The notes beneath the pieces were generated by a model, which saw nothing but the letters and a program-made list of their open reading frames with translations, was not told the DNA's origin and made no database searches. From Magnolia sinica (taxonomy: Eukaryota > Streptophyta > Magnoliopsida > Magnoliales > Magnoliaceae), in NCBI RefSeq assembly GCF_029962835.1, contig NC_080588.1, positions 14,154,001 to 14,218,000 on the forward strand: 64,000 nucleotides of DNA. Direction: 5' to 3'. Positions 13,501 through 25,951 of this stretch are shown here, one piece after another. Both the position numbers and the translations under genes were made by a program. Position 1 is the first letter of the stretch. Every line of letters starts with the position of its first letter.

Positions 13501-14106
13501 AGTTCCTTCAATGGTGGAGATGATGATCTAAGGGTTGGATGGCGAGGATTGAGGGGGTAGGAAGTGGGCCACACCTAGCCCTCTCTTGGAAGGCTTGGTC
13601 GTTGGATCTCTCCTTGGGTTGCTTGGAATGAGAGAGAAATGAGAGAGAGGGGTGATGGATTGATACGGGATGGGTGAGAGGTGATGGGGTGATGGGGAGT
13701 GATGGGTGTGTAAGAGATAGGATGGAAAGGTATAGGTATTGTTGACTTTGGGAAAGAGAGAGGTGTGGGTTGATGGGAAGTGTACTTGACTTGATTGTGC
13801 ACTTGATTGGTGGGATTGATGGGATTGATGTGATGTTCTCTTGGGTTTGCAATTGCGCGGCATTTTTCCTCGAACTGAACGAGGGCCTACATCTCCTGGC
13901 CTGGGTATGCCTCGGCACGAAAGACGCGGCATCGGAACTGCAGTGACGGCGCAGTCGCACTGGTACAATTCTCGGGTCAAGCCAACTCTGATATACAAGA
14001 CACGACTCAGGATCACACGCAAACACCGATAACAGATCGCGGGTCGTAGAATTTGACCAGGAGGCCTACGGAACGGTACGGGATAGGATACGGGTCTTAC
14101 AGAGGA

Positions 14107-14500
14107 GACCATCACCACTATTAAATAAGGTGGTTAAGACCGTTGCTTCCACCTCCGTGGGACCCACTCCGACAATCATCGGGTGTGTTTACGGTGATAG
14201 TACTTTCATTTGGGTGACATTTTGGCGACATTTTGAGGTGATAGTACATTCAATCCAGCGACAATATTCATACCACTGATCAATTTCAAGTTTTCCTCCA
14301 AGGGAATGCAATTGATATGGTAGGAAAATGTAAGAGTACATAGTGTGAATATTTTTTAAGGTTTGCTAGTGTAGATCGCACACAGGCATTGTGGATCCCT
14401 CGTCTAGTATTAATCCTACTTGGGCACTGTGAATTCCACCTGGCCCACTATAGATACCACTTGGTGATTGTGAATCCCACTTAGGTGCCCTTTTTGTGAA
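14107..14500. other. Noncoding stretch leading into TG/CA satellite
   Basis: No gene seen. From about 14,385 a block with 'GTGGATCCC', 'GAATTCCACC' and 'GAATCCCACTTAGG' resembles the GGATCC-rich centres at 42,757-42,870 and 43,515-43,690. Confidence 0.5.
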
Positions 14501-14854
14501 TGTTGAATTGTATGAATGTAAGTGAGGATGTGGTTGGTGGATGTAGATTTTAAATTGAATGAATAAGAATGCAAAAGTGCATGTAGATGTGGATGTTGAG
14601 ATGTATGAATAAAAATGTGGAAATGGAAGTGAAAGCAGTTGTGGAGGTGAATTTGTATAAATGTGTATGTAGAAGTGCATTGGTTGTGAATATTGAATTG
14701 TATATTATAAAACTGTGAGTGTAAAGTTGTATGAATGAAAATGTAGAAGTGAAAGTGAAAGTGAAGTGGATTTGTATGAATGTGGATGTTGATCATATAG
14801 TATAAAAATGTGGAGATGTATGTATACGTGCAAGTGGATGTCAATGTTGTTTTC
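14500..14854 (+). repeat. TG-strand satellite, left part
   Basis: Degenerate 'GAATGTGGATGTTGAATTGTATGAAT' words. The array stops at the insertion site of the gypsy-like element (TSD TTTTC at 14,850-14,854) and resumes on the far side at 42,658. Confidence 0.75.
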
Positions 14855-15411
14855 TATTGAGGGTCAAATATTGCATATTATCTCCCATTTATATCTTGGT
14901 TTTATGAATATGATAATGCTTAATATTCTATTTTACTCATGTTTGTGTTGCAAGGTGAATTTAAGAGCTTGGATTGAAAAGGGTACTAAAAGCATGAATT
15001 TGATGCTCAAGAATCACCAAGGCAATGGATGAACCTTAGGAAACCAAGATTGAAGAATTTACATGCCAAAGATCCAAAAAATCAAGTGAGGAATAAAGAG
15101 AATCAAAGATTTGAAGTGAAGAAAAGGAATCCTAAAATCATCCTGAAAAAGCATATTCTGAAACTCTGGGTCATTTTGCGAAATTGCGCAGAGTGAAGTC
15201 TATTTTGAAAAATTACGCAGAATGAAGTCTATTTTAACAAACTGCGTAAATTTGATGCGATTTCTAGAGTTTTCCAAATACGAGCGAAAGCTGGAGTTCC
15301 ACAACTATAAATAAGGCTCCCTATAATGTTCCTAGGCATCTTCTAGGGTTTAAGGAGTGAAGCAAAATTGTGGAGAAACCGTCACCAAGAGTTTTTTTTC
15401 TTCTTCCTTAA
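14855..15411 (+). repeat. 5' LTR of gypsy-like element, first part
   Basis: Homologous to 41,315-41,871. The first dinucleotide is TA instead of TG, a single G-to-A change relative to the 3' LTR (TGTTGAGGGTC). A TATA-like TATAAATA lies at 15,306-15,313, with its counterpart at 41,767-41,774, a plausible LTR promoter. The LTR is cut at 15,409-15,411 (TAA) by the Harbinger. Confidence 0.9.
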
Positions 15412-15429
15412 GGGCCTATTTGGTTTTCC
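15412..15429 (+). repeat. Left TIR of Harbinger
   Basis: GGGCCTATTTGGTTTTCC, preceded by target TAA. Confidence 0.93.
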
Positions 15430-15939
15430 GAGATACTAGCATTTAAGCGTAAAGAAGTCATAATGACTTCCGACACCCATTTAGTTTCAGACGTAAATAC
15501 ATGCGTTGGGAATTGGCGGTAGACGGATGTAAAGTGGCCACCCGATTTTCAAATTCACTGCAGGTAATCGAGAGGAAATCTGTCTCTCAGCAGACGTGTC
15601 ATTCGCAAATACCGTGGTCTGCGGGTGCATCGTAGGGTGATCATTCGAGTCAGTATAATCTTTAAATCCGTCTCATGACGTCTCAGTCATTCTTGGCAGG
15701 GAGGAACCGATCTGGCCTTATCAGAATTTTCACACCAATAAGGTGAGAAGACGACACCCATTAATGCTCCTCTTTCTCAAAGACGAATGGTTTTCCGGTC
15801 ATCCCTTCATTCACACTATCTTCGTCTATTTTTCCATGGTTCACTGGTATCGGCTTCGGAAAAGATCTTGCCGAAGATCATCGGACGCTGCCGCAGCACA
15901 TCCAAACAGCGACAGTATGTAGGAAGGGAAGTTTTGCTC

Positions 15940-16206
15940 CTACAGGGGGCTTGCATGTTTCTTCATGTTTATCTCCTTGCATGTCTTGCAATATTCAGGC
16001 CTTGCATTTTGTTGCAAAGCCTTATATTGCATGCACTGACAATATGCAAACCCTGATTTTGATATCCAGTTCTTCCTTCCTATAACGGACTGCTCAGCCA
16101 CAGATCCAGACTTCTGCTCTATCTCCTGTGCATACTCCTCGAGAGGTAGGCATTCATATCCCTCATCTTCAGTGAGAAGCGTGTGGCCCATCTCATTGAT
16201 ATTCAT
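15940..16206 (-). CDS. Unidentified 88-aa ORF inside left arm of Harbinger
   Basis: An uninterrupted frame of 88 codons antisense to the Harbinger genes, with balanced amino-acid use and a cysteine-containing C-terminal half (CQC near residue 58, CKTC near residue 74). An in-frame TGA lies just upstream of the start. I do not recognise the protein. It could be a captured host-gene piece or a chance ORF; the codon quality is better than in neighbouring noncoding frames, but that is only an impression. Confidence 0.25.
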   Translation of the reverse strand: MNINEMGHTLLTEDEGYECLPLEEYAQEIEQKSGSVAEQSVIGRKNWISKSGFAYCQCMQYKALQQNARPEYCKTCKEINMKKHASPL

Positions 16207-16313
16207 TCTTCAATCCCTGTATGGTTTGGGTGTAGTAAAAATCCCATTATTGGATGGTTCTCTGTTTTTCCATATTTCTCTATGTTTATTTTTTTGTTTT
16301 TTGTTTTTTGTTA

Positions 16314-17000
16314 TAGCATTTGATCTAGCAATTGGTGCTATGGCCGTATGCAGATATGTTTTTTATCATTTTTTTTTAATATTACAAATAAAATGGATGT
16401 ATGTTACATATTATCCGACATCACAAAACGTGTCTGCCCCATTTTTATTTTTTTTACATTTTCTTGTAGCATTCGCTGCTGTGGCCATTTGAAGATGATG
16501 TTCTGATCATTTTTATTTTACTTATTCTGAATAAAATTGACCCATTTGACATATGATACTACTCACAAAAAGTTTCTGCACTTTTTTTTTTTTTTTACAA
16601 TTGCTGATAGCATTTGCTTTTGTGGCCGTTGGTAGATCATGCTTTGATCATTTTTAATTTACAGTTGCTAAATTAAATGGACCTATTGTACATATGATCT
16701 TAATCACAACATGTTTAAAATTAATTTTTGTAACAATTTCTTGTAGCATTTGCTGCTGTGGGATGTTGGATGATAATGTTCTGATCATTTTTAATTTTCA
16801 ATGCATTGAAAAAAAAAAAATGGACCTATTTTATATATGATCCTAATCACAACCAGTTTCTGCCCTTAATTTTTGTATCAATTTTTTGTAGCATTTGCTG
16901 TTGTGGACGTTTGCAGATCATGTTCTTATCATTTTTAATTACACTTTCTGTACGAAAGGGACCCATTTTACATATGATCTTAATGAGAAAAAAGTTTCTG
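16314..17000 (+). repeat. Five tandem ~140-bp units in Harbinger left arm
   Basis: Units start at TAGCATT near 16,314, 16,467, 16,608, 16,744 and 16,889, spacing 136-153 bp. Each contains 'GCTGCTGTGGCCGTTTG', 'GATCATTTTTAATTT', 'AAATGGACCCATTT' and 'CACAACCAGTTTCTGCCC'. They are imperfect and carry no ORF shared between units. Confidence 0.85.
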
Positions 17001-18210
17001 CCCCATTTTAGAGTCTCCACATTCAACCATCGTATGACATTTCATTCCATTTCTACGATGTTTGATGGTTGACTTATGACTATGAAAATTTCAATTCATA
17101 CACCCTGAATTGATAGACTATAAGGGACTCCCTATTACAACACCAACTACTTGACAATGGAGGGATATCGTTACATAGGCCATTTGTGTTTTCAAACATA
17201 GCTTGAGTGCTTTGGTTGTGTGAATGATACGAATGATAATGTGGTGATGGGTGTTTATATATACTTGTCATGAAACTGAAGGTGTAATTGAATAGGACGA
17301 GCTTCATATAACATATTCTCACTGTGTGACTGTTGCAGTGGTGAATATGATAATTGGTTTCAATTTCAGTTTGCAGTTACATTCTAACTCATTCTTGAGC
17401 ACATGTAGTAGTTGCTTCTAGTTTTTCTACTAGACTTCAATCTACATTACTTCTTGTTATCTGCTTGTTGGAACAGTCAACTTGCTGGGAGTGTAGCGTT
17501 TCTCTACCTAAATTGTAAAATAGTTCTTGGAAATTCATTTTCCAGACTATCCTGGGTAATACTTTCACCAAATAAGAACTTTTAGTTAAAGAGTTGAAAA
17601 TTCAATACCCATTATATACTCTCTTATCACCAAAAGGGAGATTAGAAAAGCTGAAAGATACACCATTTGAGTAGATGCTGAAAGAGGTAACTTCTCTTTT
17701 TTTTTTTTTTTTTTAAAAAAAAGGCAACTAATAACATCTGGAAGAAACATTAATGGACTGACATGCATTGCTAAAAATATGAGATTTTCAAAGGTACAGT
17801 ATTTTGTAATTTTTAACACGTTAAAAAGAATCATCATTATCATAGCCTTCTTCAACTTACATGATAAATGGTTTCCCCATTCGCTCTATGTAACATACGA
17901 ATTAGTTTCATGTATCATATCATAGCCTTCTTCAGCTTACATGATAGCCTTCTTCAAATTAATTTATGTTTCTGAATAGAATGGACCCATGTATCATATC
18001 AACCTAATCACATAAAGATTCTGCCCCATATTTGACTCTCCAAATTCAACCATTGTAGGGCATTTAAAATTACAAACGCAGCTATGATGTGTAATGGTTG
18101 ACTTTTCACTATGAAAATTACAATGGACTTAAAAATTAGCCATAACCCTATGGGACTTCCTGTTTGACTGTTAACTATTTCACAACGACATACTATTACA
18201 AAGGGGCATT
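16985..18210 (+). repeat. Direct duplication about 1 kb apart before the transposase
   Basis: The block from about 16,995 ('TCTGCCCCAT...TCTCCACATTCAACCAT') recurs from about 18,020 ('TCTGCCCCAT...TCTCCAAATTCAACCAT'). Both continue through 'GGTTGACTT...ACTATGAAAATT' and a 'GGGACT(C/T)CC' block. The DNA between them (17,170-17,990) has no gene I can support; a poly-T/A tract lies at 17,697-17,723. Confidence 0.7.
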
Positions 18211-20720
18211 GTAAATTGAAACATATTTTGACCAAGTACCTTATATTTTGAGGAACAGTTGAAATGATACATCCAGAATTATGGAACTGATGTATGTTAT
18301 TGGTATAGTCGATGCTGACTTTGACTTTCGTTCGCTGTGTTGTACAAGAAAATTTCTGTACATGGAGGGACAAGGATGAACAAAAGAGGAAATGACTGCT
18401 TTTACAACAACACTTGCTACGCAACTACAACTATTGCAGTTGGGGAATATTGCAGTAATTTTTTATTTAAAACACCTTCAAGATTTGGGGACATTGAACG
18501 AAGGAAGATAATAAATGGGATAATTAGAGCGGGTGACAATGAGTATGTGGCGCAACTCAGAATAAACAAGGCCACCTTCATCAACCTCTGCTCATTTCTC
18601 AGGGTTAGAAATCTCTTTCCAGAGGGAAAACATATATGTATGGAGGAACAACTTGTCATGTTCCTTCATACAGTGGGGCATAATGTTAGAAACTGTAATA
18701 TCCCAAGTAAATTTTGGTAGTATAATTTATTTATTTATTGGGTTGTTCATTTTTTAAAAGAATTCTCCTATAAATATTAAAACTTGATACTAGTAACTGT
18801 GATAGGATAACACTTTCCTTGGGTGAACCCTACATCACATTGTCATATATCCCTTATAACTTTTTAACCACTCATTCAATTAATAAACTATCTGTACACT
18901 TACTTATTCATATTTTAAGGAACCTAACCACCTGGTTATTTTTTTCAATCTTAAATTTTAAATATTTTTTATATAAATCAAGGGCCACAATTGCATAAGT
19001 CCACTTAACCAAATTCCTAACTTTCAGATTATGATATAATTTTCATAACTAAGATTCTTATCAGGTTAGATTTCATTAAACGTGATCATACATACCACAG
19101 GACCAATACCATAATTATGATTCAAATGGTATATATTAAAAACGACATATATCTTTTAAATATTTTGTCTGATCGTAAAACCCTCCGTACATTTACCTTG
19201 AAATCACTAGATATATATTACATTCCATCTATAGGATTTTTGGACATCTCTATCATACTAAACAAAACGTCATATGATCAAATCCACCCATTTTTGAGAC
19301 CCGAACAAATAGTTCGACATGACTATCATGATTCTTATATTTTTCTATAGAAACCATACCAATGAATTAAGATTCTAACAACTACAACTTGATCAATTTG
19401 GGCTCCAAGTAATCCCAGAATAAATACCCACATGTACAGACCTTTCTCAAAAACTACTTTCTAGAGGCCTTGTCAAAAAAAAAAAAAAACCATCTAGACA
19501 TTTTGTAAATAGCTATATGAGAATTCCAATCATCTGTTTTGTTTTTCAAAAATGTTCATCCAGTGGATACTTATCAAAATCTGATGGTAGAGATCACCCA
19601 TGTTCAGTGACCCAACTACAAAATTGAATTCATCATTACGTATCACTTAAAAACCCTTAATTGGGAATTCGTTCATTTAAGTTAAATCTTCAAAATGTAA
19701 AGTCCATCATCGATCCAAAACATCTAAGAGTGTAGATGCCCATGCACATAGACTATTCTAAAAACCATATTTGCACATGCCCATTTATATCCGAACTTAT
19801 ACCAAGACCTATTCACCTAATTTAAACCAAAATCTCTTAATTTCTACACGTAAATCCATTATCTCACCATCCATTGCAAATATGGATCATAACTCTCAAG
19901 TGGTCCATCTAAAAAAAAAACTAACATTAATGGTTCATCATGAAGATCTTGTTATGCCCAACGCTCTTATCGGTCGGTTCTGAGAAAATATCTCTTACGA
20001 GACAATTAGACCCACAAATCAATGGTGATCTAGGCTTAGAAAGTTAGTTCCGATTTTATATTTTAAAAGAATGTGTGTACACTTATATATATCATTTCAC
20101 CCTGTACATCACACAACAAACTCTTGTACTTTAAACCATCCACCCAACGATACAACCATCTAACCACCCATATGTTGAAAATCATTGGAACACTTGCCTT
20201 TGCATCTGAACTGACCACCCATAATATCGGTCATATGGCCACCCACAATCCTACCCGTCCATCCACAACTATACCTTGGACTCTAGCCATCGAATGTACA
20301 ATAACTCATTTGCATATATCTATCCGTCCATCTATGCATACATTAATCTGTTCATCCATCTACATCATACACTTATGCACCATTGAATACTTCACAAATA
20401 CACCAAACACATCACATACATACCTCTCACGCACACACAAGTAGCCATGCATGCATCATAGCTTACACATACATGTGGCACATGCATGTGGTGCACATAA
20501 GATGCATGGTGAATGTGTGCATTTAACTAGCCCACGTTGCAAAAGAAAAAAAAAGAAAAAAAAAACGTTATGAAAAGAATTACAAAACGGAAGCATAAAT
20601 GCATGTGAAGTATTTATATTTGTGCACGTGGTGTAAACCAAAAGAAAGAAAGAAAGAAAAAAAAATAAAAGAAAACTGAAATTTTAAAAGACATTAATAG
20701 CACACGTGAGATGCTATCCT

Positions 20721-20728
20721 TATAAATA
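20721..20728 (+). promoter_or_regulatory. TATA box of solo LTR
   Basis: TATAAATA about 2 kb into the LTR. Transcription would start about 30 bp downstream, into the GA-rich leader. Confidence 0.55.
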
Positions 20729-20764
20729 AGGAGCAAAGGAAGAGAAGTGGGATGTGGTGTGACG

Positions 20765-20920
20765 TGAGAAGAGAGAGGAGAGAGAGAAAGAAAGAAAAAA
20801 GGTATTGCTGGATGTTCACGTTGGAAAGAGAGGGAGAGGGAGAAGAAAGAGAAAAAGGAAGAAAGAAAAAAAGGAAGAGAGAGGAAGAAAAGAAAAGAAA
20901 AAAAAAATACTTTTAAGAAA
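20765..20920 (+). repeat. Purine-rich GA/GAAA tract
   Basis: About 150 bases almost free of pyrimidines on the plus strand ('GAGAAGAGAGAGGAGAGAG...'), just downstream of the LTR TATA box. Apparent ORFs here are low-complexity Lys/Glu/Arg or Phe/Ser. Confidence 0.9.
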
Positions 20921-23900
20921 AAGTGAGTATCTCTCACTTGATAATTATATATATAAAAAAAAAACTTATATATATTATATATATACATATATTTGTTTGT
21001 TCTTTTGTGCTTATAATTAATCTTTGTCATCTTAGATTATTTTTTTAATGTAATTACTTGCCATGCTTCCTAAAAAATGATCTTTAATTTTTAACTTTTT
21101 TATTACATCGGTTGTCATTATTTTAATATGCCTTAATTCGAGTTTTATATTGTCTTATTGTTAATCTTACATTAAAATTTTATTTTTACATTTTAACTTT
21201 GTTGTTAGAATTATTGCAAAAATCTTGAGTTTATATATAAATTTCTAAATTCTTAGATGTAATAAAGCACGTTGCGTGTTTATTATTATCATTTCTTTTC
21301 TTTACGTAGAACTTTAATCAAGATCTAATATATTACATTACATGTTTATTTTTTTGTAGAACTTTAATCATGTAAGGACAATTTACATTGATTGAAAATT
21401 GTATTTTTAGTTTGATAAATTATATACACAAAGTATTATGGATTGATCGAAGAATAGCAACCAATGAAGATTTTTGAAATACTTGATTAATGCAATATTA
21501 AAATCATGCATCATTAAAATAGTTATGAAACACCAGAAAATAGTTGGGGCGATCAAGTCCTCTGGGTTGAAAATCCCTAAAGCGTAAATAGGTGGGGTGA
21601 TTAAGACCCTTAGGTTGAAAGTCCCAGAAACCCAATTGGTACCTTTTGGAACCTCTACCATACCCTTTGAGTGGGTGAGCATGTCAGGATTGCAAAAGGT
21701 TCCCACTGCTAGGTTCGGTAGGGTAGTAGTTTGACCAGCTAACATACAAATGGGTCCCTCACCAAGTGCCCTTTGGATGGGTGAGCATGTCATGCAAGAG
21801 GTTCCCATTGCCAGGCTAGGTGTTGTATTGGCGCGGGTGTTGGCCAACCGGTGTAAACTGGCCCTGGTGTTAAAAAGAATAAACCACACCTTTATTATGA
21901 AGTATAACATATGTTGATTTTATTCATCCATTGTTCTTTGAATTTACAGTGAAACATTTTGTTTATTAAATCTCCTCATTTGTTGTTTTACCTAAATAGG
22001 TATTGTATCTTTTAATACTTTTATTCACGTTATATGAGGTTATTTTGAAACCTGTGTTGAGATTACTCACTAGGCTTCGCAGCTTACCCTGTTGGGATTT
22101 TAAAATTTCAGGATCAGGATCACATGGAGGAGCTTAAAGAGATTTTCTTTTATTTATTTTTATTTCTTTACCATTTTTCTAAATAAGTGTAATGAACATT
22201 TAGTATGACAACATTACGATGATATGTGTTTGATGATAATCTTGAATAGTCGAAACATGGACATTTTTCTTTAAATAAATGTTTAATTATTAAATTTTTG
22301 GATTGTTATATTTTATGAGTGAGATCATTTTGTCAATATACGTGTGGATTATGAAGTGTAAACATACAAAACATAAGTCATGCCTGCGAGTACGGAATCG
22401 AGGTCGAATATACCCAGGTGCCGGATTTCGGGGCGTGACAGAAACCGTGTCATCAGTCATCGGTTTATACAATCCAGTGAAACTATAAGCTGATATTTTA
22501 CTAAAGCTGTGGACGCTATTATCGGACTATATCCGAAGTTTGTGAAACTACCAAGCACAAAAACACCACGCGAGATCCCAGCAAATCCCAATTGGAGCTC
22601 GTACTTTCAAGTATGCTCTGTGGTAAGCACATCATGCAACATCCAGTCTTGTCATACGAATATCATATATCATTTTTCTTATTAATCATGTTGAACTTAG
22701 GACTGCATTGGTGTAATTGATGGGATGCACGTACTGGCCTATGTGCCTGCATTAGAAAGTGTAACCTACCGTAACAAGAAAGGAATCCTCTCTCAAAACG
22801 TAATGGGTGCATGTATATTTGATATGAAGTTCGTATATGTGCTTGCCGATTGGGAGGGGTCTGCCTCTGACGCACGTGTCTTACAGAGTGCATTGACACA
22901 TTCTACTGATCGCTTTACCATCTCCGAGGGTACTTCAAATAAATCTATATATATAATCAAACATATTGACAATATGATTTGTTATGAAGAGAGATTGATA
23001 ATTACTCGTAATTAATTGTATGTAAGTACTACGTAGTTGACGTTGGTTACGCTTATGCTCCTGGATTCATGGCTCCTTATCGAGGTGTACAGTACCACCT
23101 CAATGAATACCGCATGGGTCGTAATCCTTCAAACAAGAAAGAACTTTTCAACTATCAGCATGCGAGCGAATTTTTGTAGTATTGAAAACTCACTTTCCAA
23201 TCATCAAATCTACCCACCATACAACCTCACAACACAAGTGAAGATAGTGATCGCATGTTGCGTGTTACACAACTTTATCCGTTTATCTGGAGGAGATGGT
23301 GTGATTAAAGATGAAGTTGGATCATCGGATGTAACGGAGAGCATTGAGCTATCACCATGTGAGATGAATGTCACACAACATGAGAATAATGAATGGGCGA
23401 CTTATCAAGACAATAATGCTAGGAGCATGTGGAATGAATCTCATCATGTGAGTTGTACTGTTTGAATATCCACATTATTACTGTTTTTTTTTAAGTAGGT
23501 AATACCATCAAGGGATTGTACTTCAGGTCCTCACATGGCATGTGTAGAGTACCTACATTTTGAATGTTACAAAGAAGATTATTCGTGTTTAAATCATCTT
23601 TATTATCATGTTTAAAATGTATGTATTAAATGATGGATGTTAATATCATTGATGACTTGGTATGTTCGGTTGTATTGTTTATTAAACATGAACATTTTCA
23701 CTATTTGTAGATAATTGAAGTTGGCGACAGAGAAATGTCACCAAACAAGCGAGACAACCAATCAACCCTGTAAGGCCCGCATCTTAGATCGTACCGTTCC
23801 CTAGGCTTCCGCGGCCTTCTCGATTGGATTACGATGACCTGCGATCTGTTACCGGTATTTGCGCGCAATCCTGAGTCATGTCTTGTATAATAGAGTCGGC

Positions 23901-24221
23901 TCGACTCGAAACTTGTACCATTGCGACCGCGCCGTCGCCGCGGTTCCGACGCCATGTATTACGCGCCGAGGCGATACCCGGGCCAGGAGATGTAGGCTCG
24001 CGTTCAGTACGAGGAAAACGCCACGCGTTGCAATTCCCAAGAGAAAGTCCCATCAATCACATCAAATGTCACATCAATCCATCAATCATAAGTCAAGTAC
24101 ATCCCATCACAAGCCATCACTCACCCTTACCTCTTCTTACCCAGGGTCAATGCAACCCATGCTTAGCCCATTCTTTTTTTACAAAAGTCAAAATACCCCA
24201 TCCCTTTCCACTCCATCACCA

Positions 24222-24268
<47 letters not shown>
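24222..24268 (+). repeat. (CT)n microsatellite
   Basis: Uninterrupted CT repeats, at the equivalent position to the CT tract in copy B. Confidence 0.95.
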
Positions 24269-24271
<3 letters not shown>

Positions 24272-25919
24272 CTCACCCTCCCAAGCAACTCCCAAGGAGA
24301 GGAAACGTCCAAGCTCTCCATGAGAAGAGCCATGTGTGGCCCACTCCCTATCACCCTATCTCTCATCTCCACCCTTGGATCATCATCTCCACCGTTAAAG
24401 GAACACTTTTGGAGCATTGGAAGGATAGGGAGGAAGAAGAATGAGAGGTGGGTGCTTCTTTCTCTCATTCTCTTTTTAATTTTTATGTGATGATGGATCC
24501 CACCTTGATGTGTCTTATCTACGCCATCCAAACACTTGGTGGCCTACCTGTAGCATGCTAATAGGTGGGGCTATATACGTGTGTGTGTGTGTGTGTTACC
24601 CAAACCGTCCAGCGTCCAGGACGCTGGACGTGGCTGCTTAGTGAAGTGTGAACTGACGGTGTGTATACCGTCCAGCAATGAAAACAAACTGTACAGCAAT
24701 GAAAACAAAAATATCAGCTTAATTCTAAGCCTTGGGTGGGCTGTTCATGTAGGCCCCACTTTAATATATGAATCAAATTCACGCTGTCCATTCCATTCCC
24801 AAGCTCATTTTAGGCATTAAGCCGATATATGAAGCCAATCCGATTTTCTGTTAAGCCATAGCGTGGAAAACAGTAGTTTTTACCGTTAAAACCCACTTTG
24901 ATATTTCTATACACCAAAACACATCGAATATTAGGCTCATTCGGGCTGTCTTGAGCCATAGAACCCAACCACCGGGTCGGATTCTCCTGATGCAGACCCC
25001 ACATCAGAAAAACCATGTAATTACTATTTTCAAAAAAAAATAAAAAATCAAAGTAGCTGGCGCTGCTGCTGCTGTTGCAATAGCTGGACGCTGCGGTTGA
25101 CGGCGGGCAGGGACCCACGGTCCCAACCGTGGGCCCCACCATGATGTGTGTTGATCATCATCGCCGTGCATTTGGTAGGTCCCCTTTTGGGACACTGGGC
25201 CCCCCAAAAATCAGCTATATGAGGGGCTCAGGTGACCCACATCACAAGAAACAGTGAGGGTTGTACGTCTGCCATTGAAGCCCTTTTTGGGTTGGCATAA
25301 GTTTTGGATCATCATGAAATTTGTTTTTCCTCTTCAATCCAGGTCTGTATGACCTTCTCAACTGATTGGATGGAAAATAAATATTATGGTGGGCCCCACG
25401 TGGGACCCACCTATCCAGCAGTTTTGCTGGGTACCGCACACTAGCACATGGCTGGTGTATTGACGCCGCCAAGATATGTGGGTCCACTGCTGGGGACGTC
25501 AACAGGTCGTCCAGACCCACCCTAATGTATGTTTTGTATCCCACCGTCCAGATGGGCCTTTCATGAATTTACATATGCCATCCAACCGTTCACTCATTTG
25601 GTGACTGCGGACCCCCATCTGCTGTATACGGTTTATCTAACCACCCATCCAGACCGTCCATTCATCAGACTGCCCGTCGGACGTTGATACTCCACGTATG
25701 CATACATATATATGATATATATTATCATATAATACAATATTTTATATTAATAATAAATGCATGGTGGGCCACTCCCACGTGTGGACCCACCGTGATTTAT
25801 GCATAAGATCAACACCGTCCAGAGCATACAGGGGCCTGGATGGTGGCTTTTCATGGTTCCTGTACATATTATATTATATTATATTACATGATATTGTAGT
25901 ATATTATATTATATTATTG

Positions 25920-25951
<32 letters not shown>

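Larger units (their letters stand above)
2616..14101 (-). mobile_element. Giant solo LTR, copy A (split by copy B)
   Basis: The left end reads TGTCACACCCCAAACTCGG and the right end ...CGGGTCTTACA, so on the minus strand the LTR starts TGTAAGACCCG and ends ...GGGGTGTGACA. A perfect 5-bp target duplication GAGGA flanks it (2,611-2,615 and 14,102-14,106). Removing the nested copy B (6,564-12,438) leaves about 5.6 kb with no gag or pol and no repetition of one end at the other, so it is read as a solo LTR rather than a full element. TG...CA ends with this terminal wording are typical of Ty3/gypsy, possibly chromovirus, LTRs; the lineage is inferred. ORFs at 13,508-14,118 are discussed under rejected items. 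Confidence 0.82.
18694..22440 (+). mobile_element. Solo LTR, 3.75 kb, inserted in the transposase
   Basis: Starts TGTAATATCCCAAG and ends ...CGGGGCGTGACA, flanked by a perfect 5-bp duplication GAAAC (18,689-18,693; 22,441-22,445). The transposase frame resumes exactly when LTR and one duplication are removed. There is no gag/pol and no repetition of its ends internally, so it is read as a solo LTR of a gypsy-type element. A TATA box (TATAAATA, 20,721-20,728) is followed by a purine-rich transcribed-leader-like tract, and 'ACTCACTAGGCTTCGCAGC' near 22,066 is a wording I associate with long gypsy LTRs. It is not the same family as the giant LTR. Confidence 0.88.
18337..23465 (+). pseudogene. 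PIF/Harbinger DDE transposase (ALP1-like fold), split by a solo LTR
   Basis: Encodes a DDE_Tnp_4-type transposase that would cut and paste the element. Pieces: the N-terminal region (18,337-18,693; motif 'QLRINKATFINLC', then 'VMFLHTVGHNVRN') continues in the same frame at 22,446 after removal of the LTR and one GAAAC. A 90-bp GT-AG intron lies at 22,611-22,700 in phase 0. The next exon starts 'DCIGVIDGMH' at 22,701. Catalytic candidates: Asp at 22,719-22,721, Asp at 22,869-22,871 ('GSASDARVL') and Glu at 23,184-23,186 in the degenerate equivalent of the family's E-R-x-F-G motif. The C-terminal 'QVKIVIACCVLHNFIRL' ends at 23,465. Damage: TGA at 22,491, a doubtful splice junction near 22,930-23,026, and a frameshift between about 23,150 and 23,180. 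Confidence 0.9.

Noticed and set aside
13508..14118. Overlapping minus-strand ORFs of 172 and 196 aa at the 5' end of LTR copy A, with similar-placed ORFs (155 and 188 aa) in copy C at 23,859-24,444
   Set aside because: Two different frames are open over the same stretch in both copies and the proteins are Ser/His/Pro/Leu-rich with a CT-repeat-derived tail. Copy B has no equivalent. Openness comes from composition (few TA-containing words), not a conserved gene.
14366..14844. ORFs of 104 and 142 aa on the minus strand
   Set aside because: Low-complexity translation of the TG satellite.
20614..21030. 138-aa Phe/Ser-rich ORF and its antisense Lys/Arg/Glu ORF
   Set aside because: Reading through the purine tract downstream of the LTR TATA box.
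21407..21910. 167-aa minus-strand ORF in the 3.75-kb LTR
   Set aside because: No motif, lies in LTR DNA with no homologous copy to test; treated as chance.
18694..22440. Possibility that this is a full short retrotransposon with its own LTRs
   Set aside because: The starting sequence does not recur before the end and no PBS/PPT pair is visible; a solo LTR is simpler.
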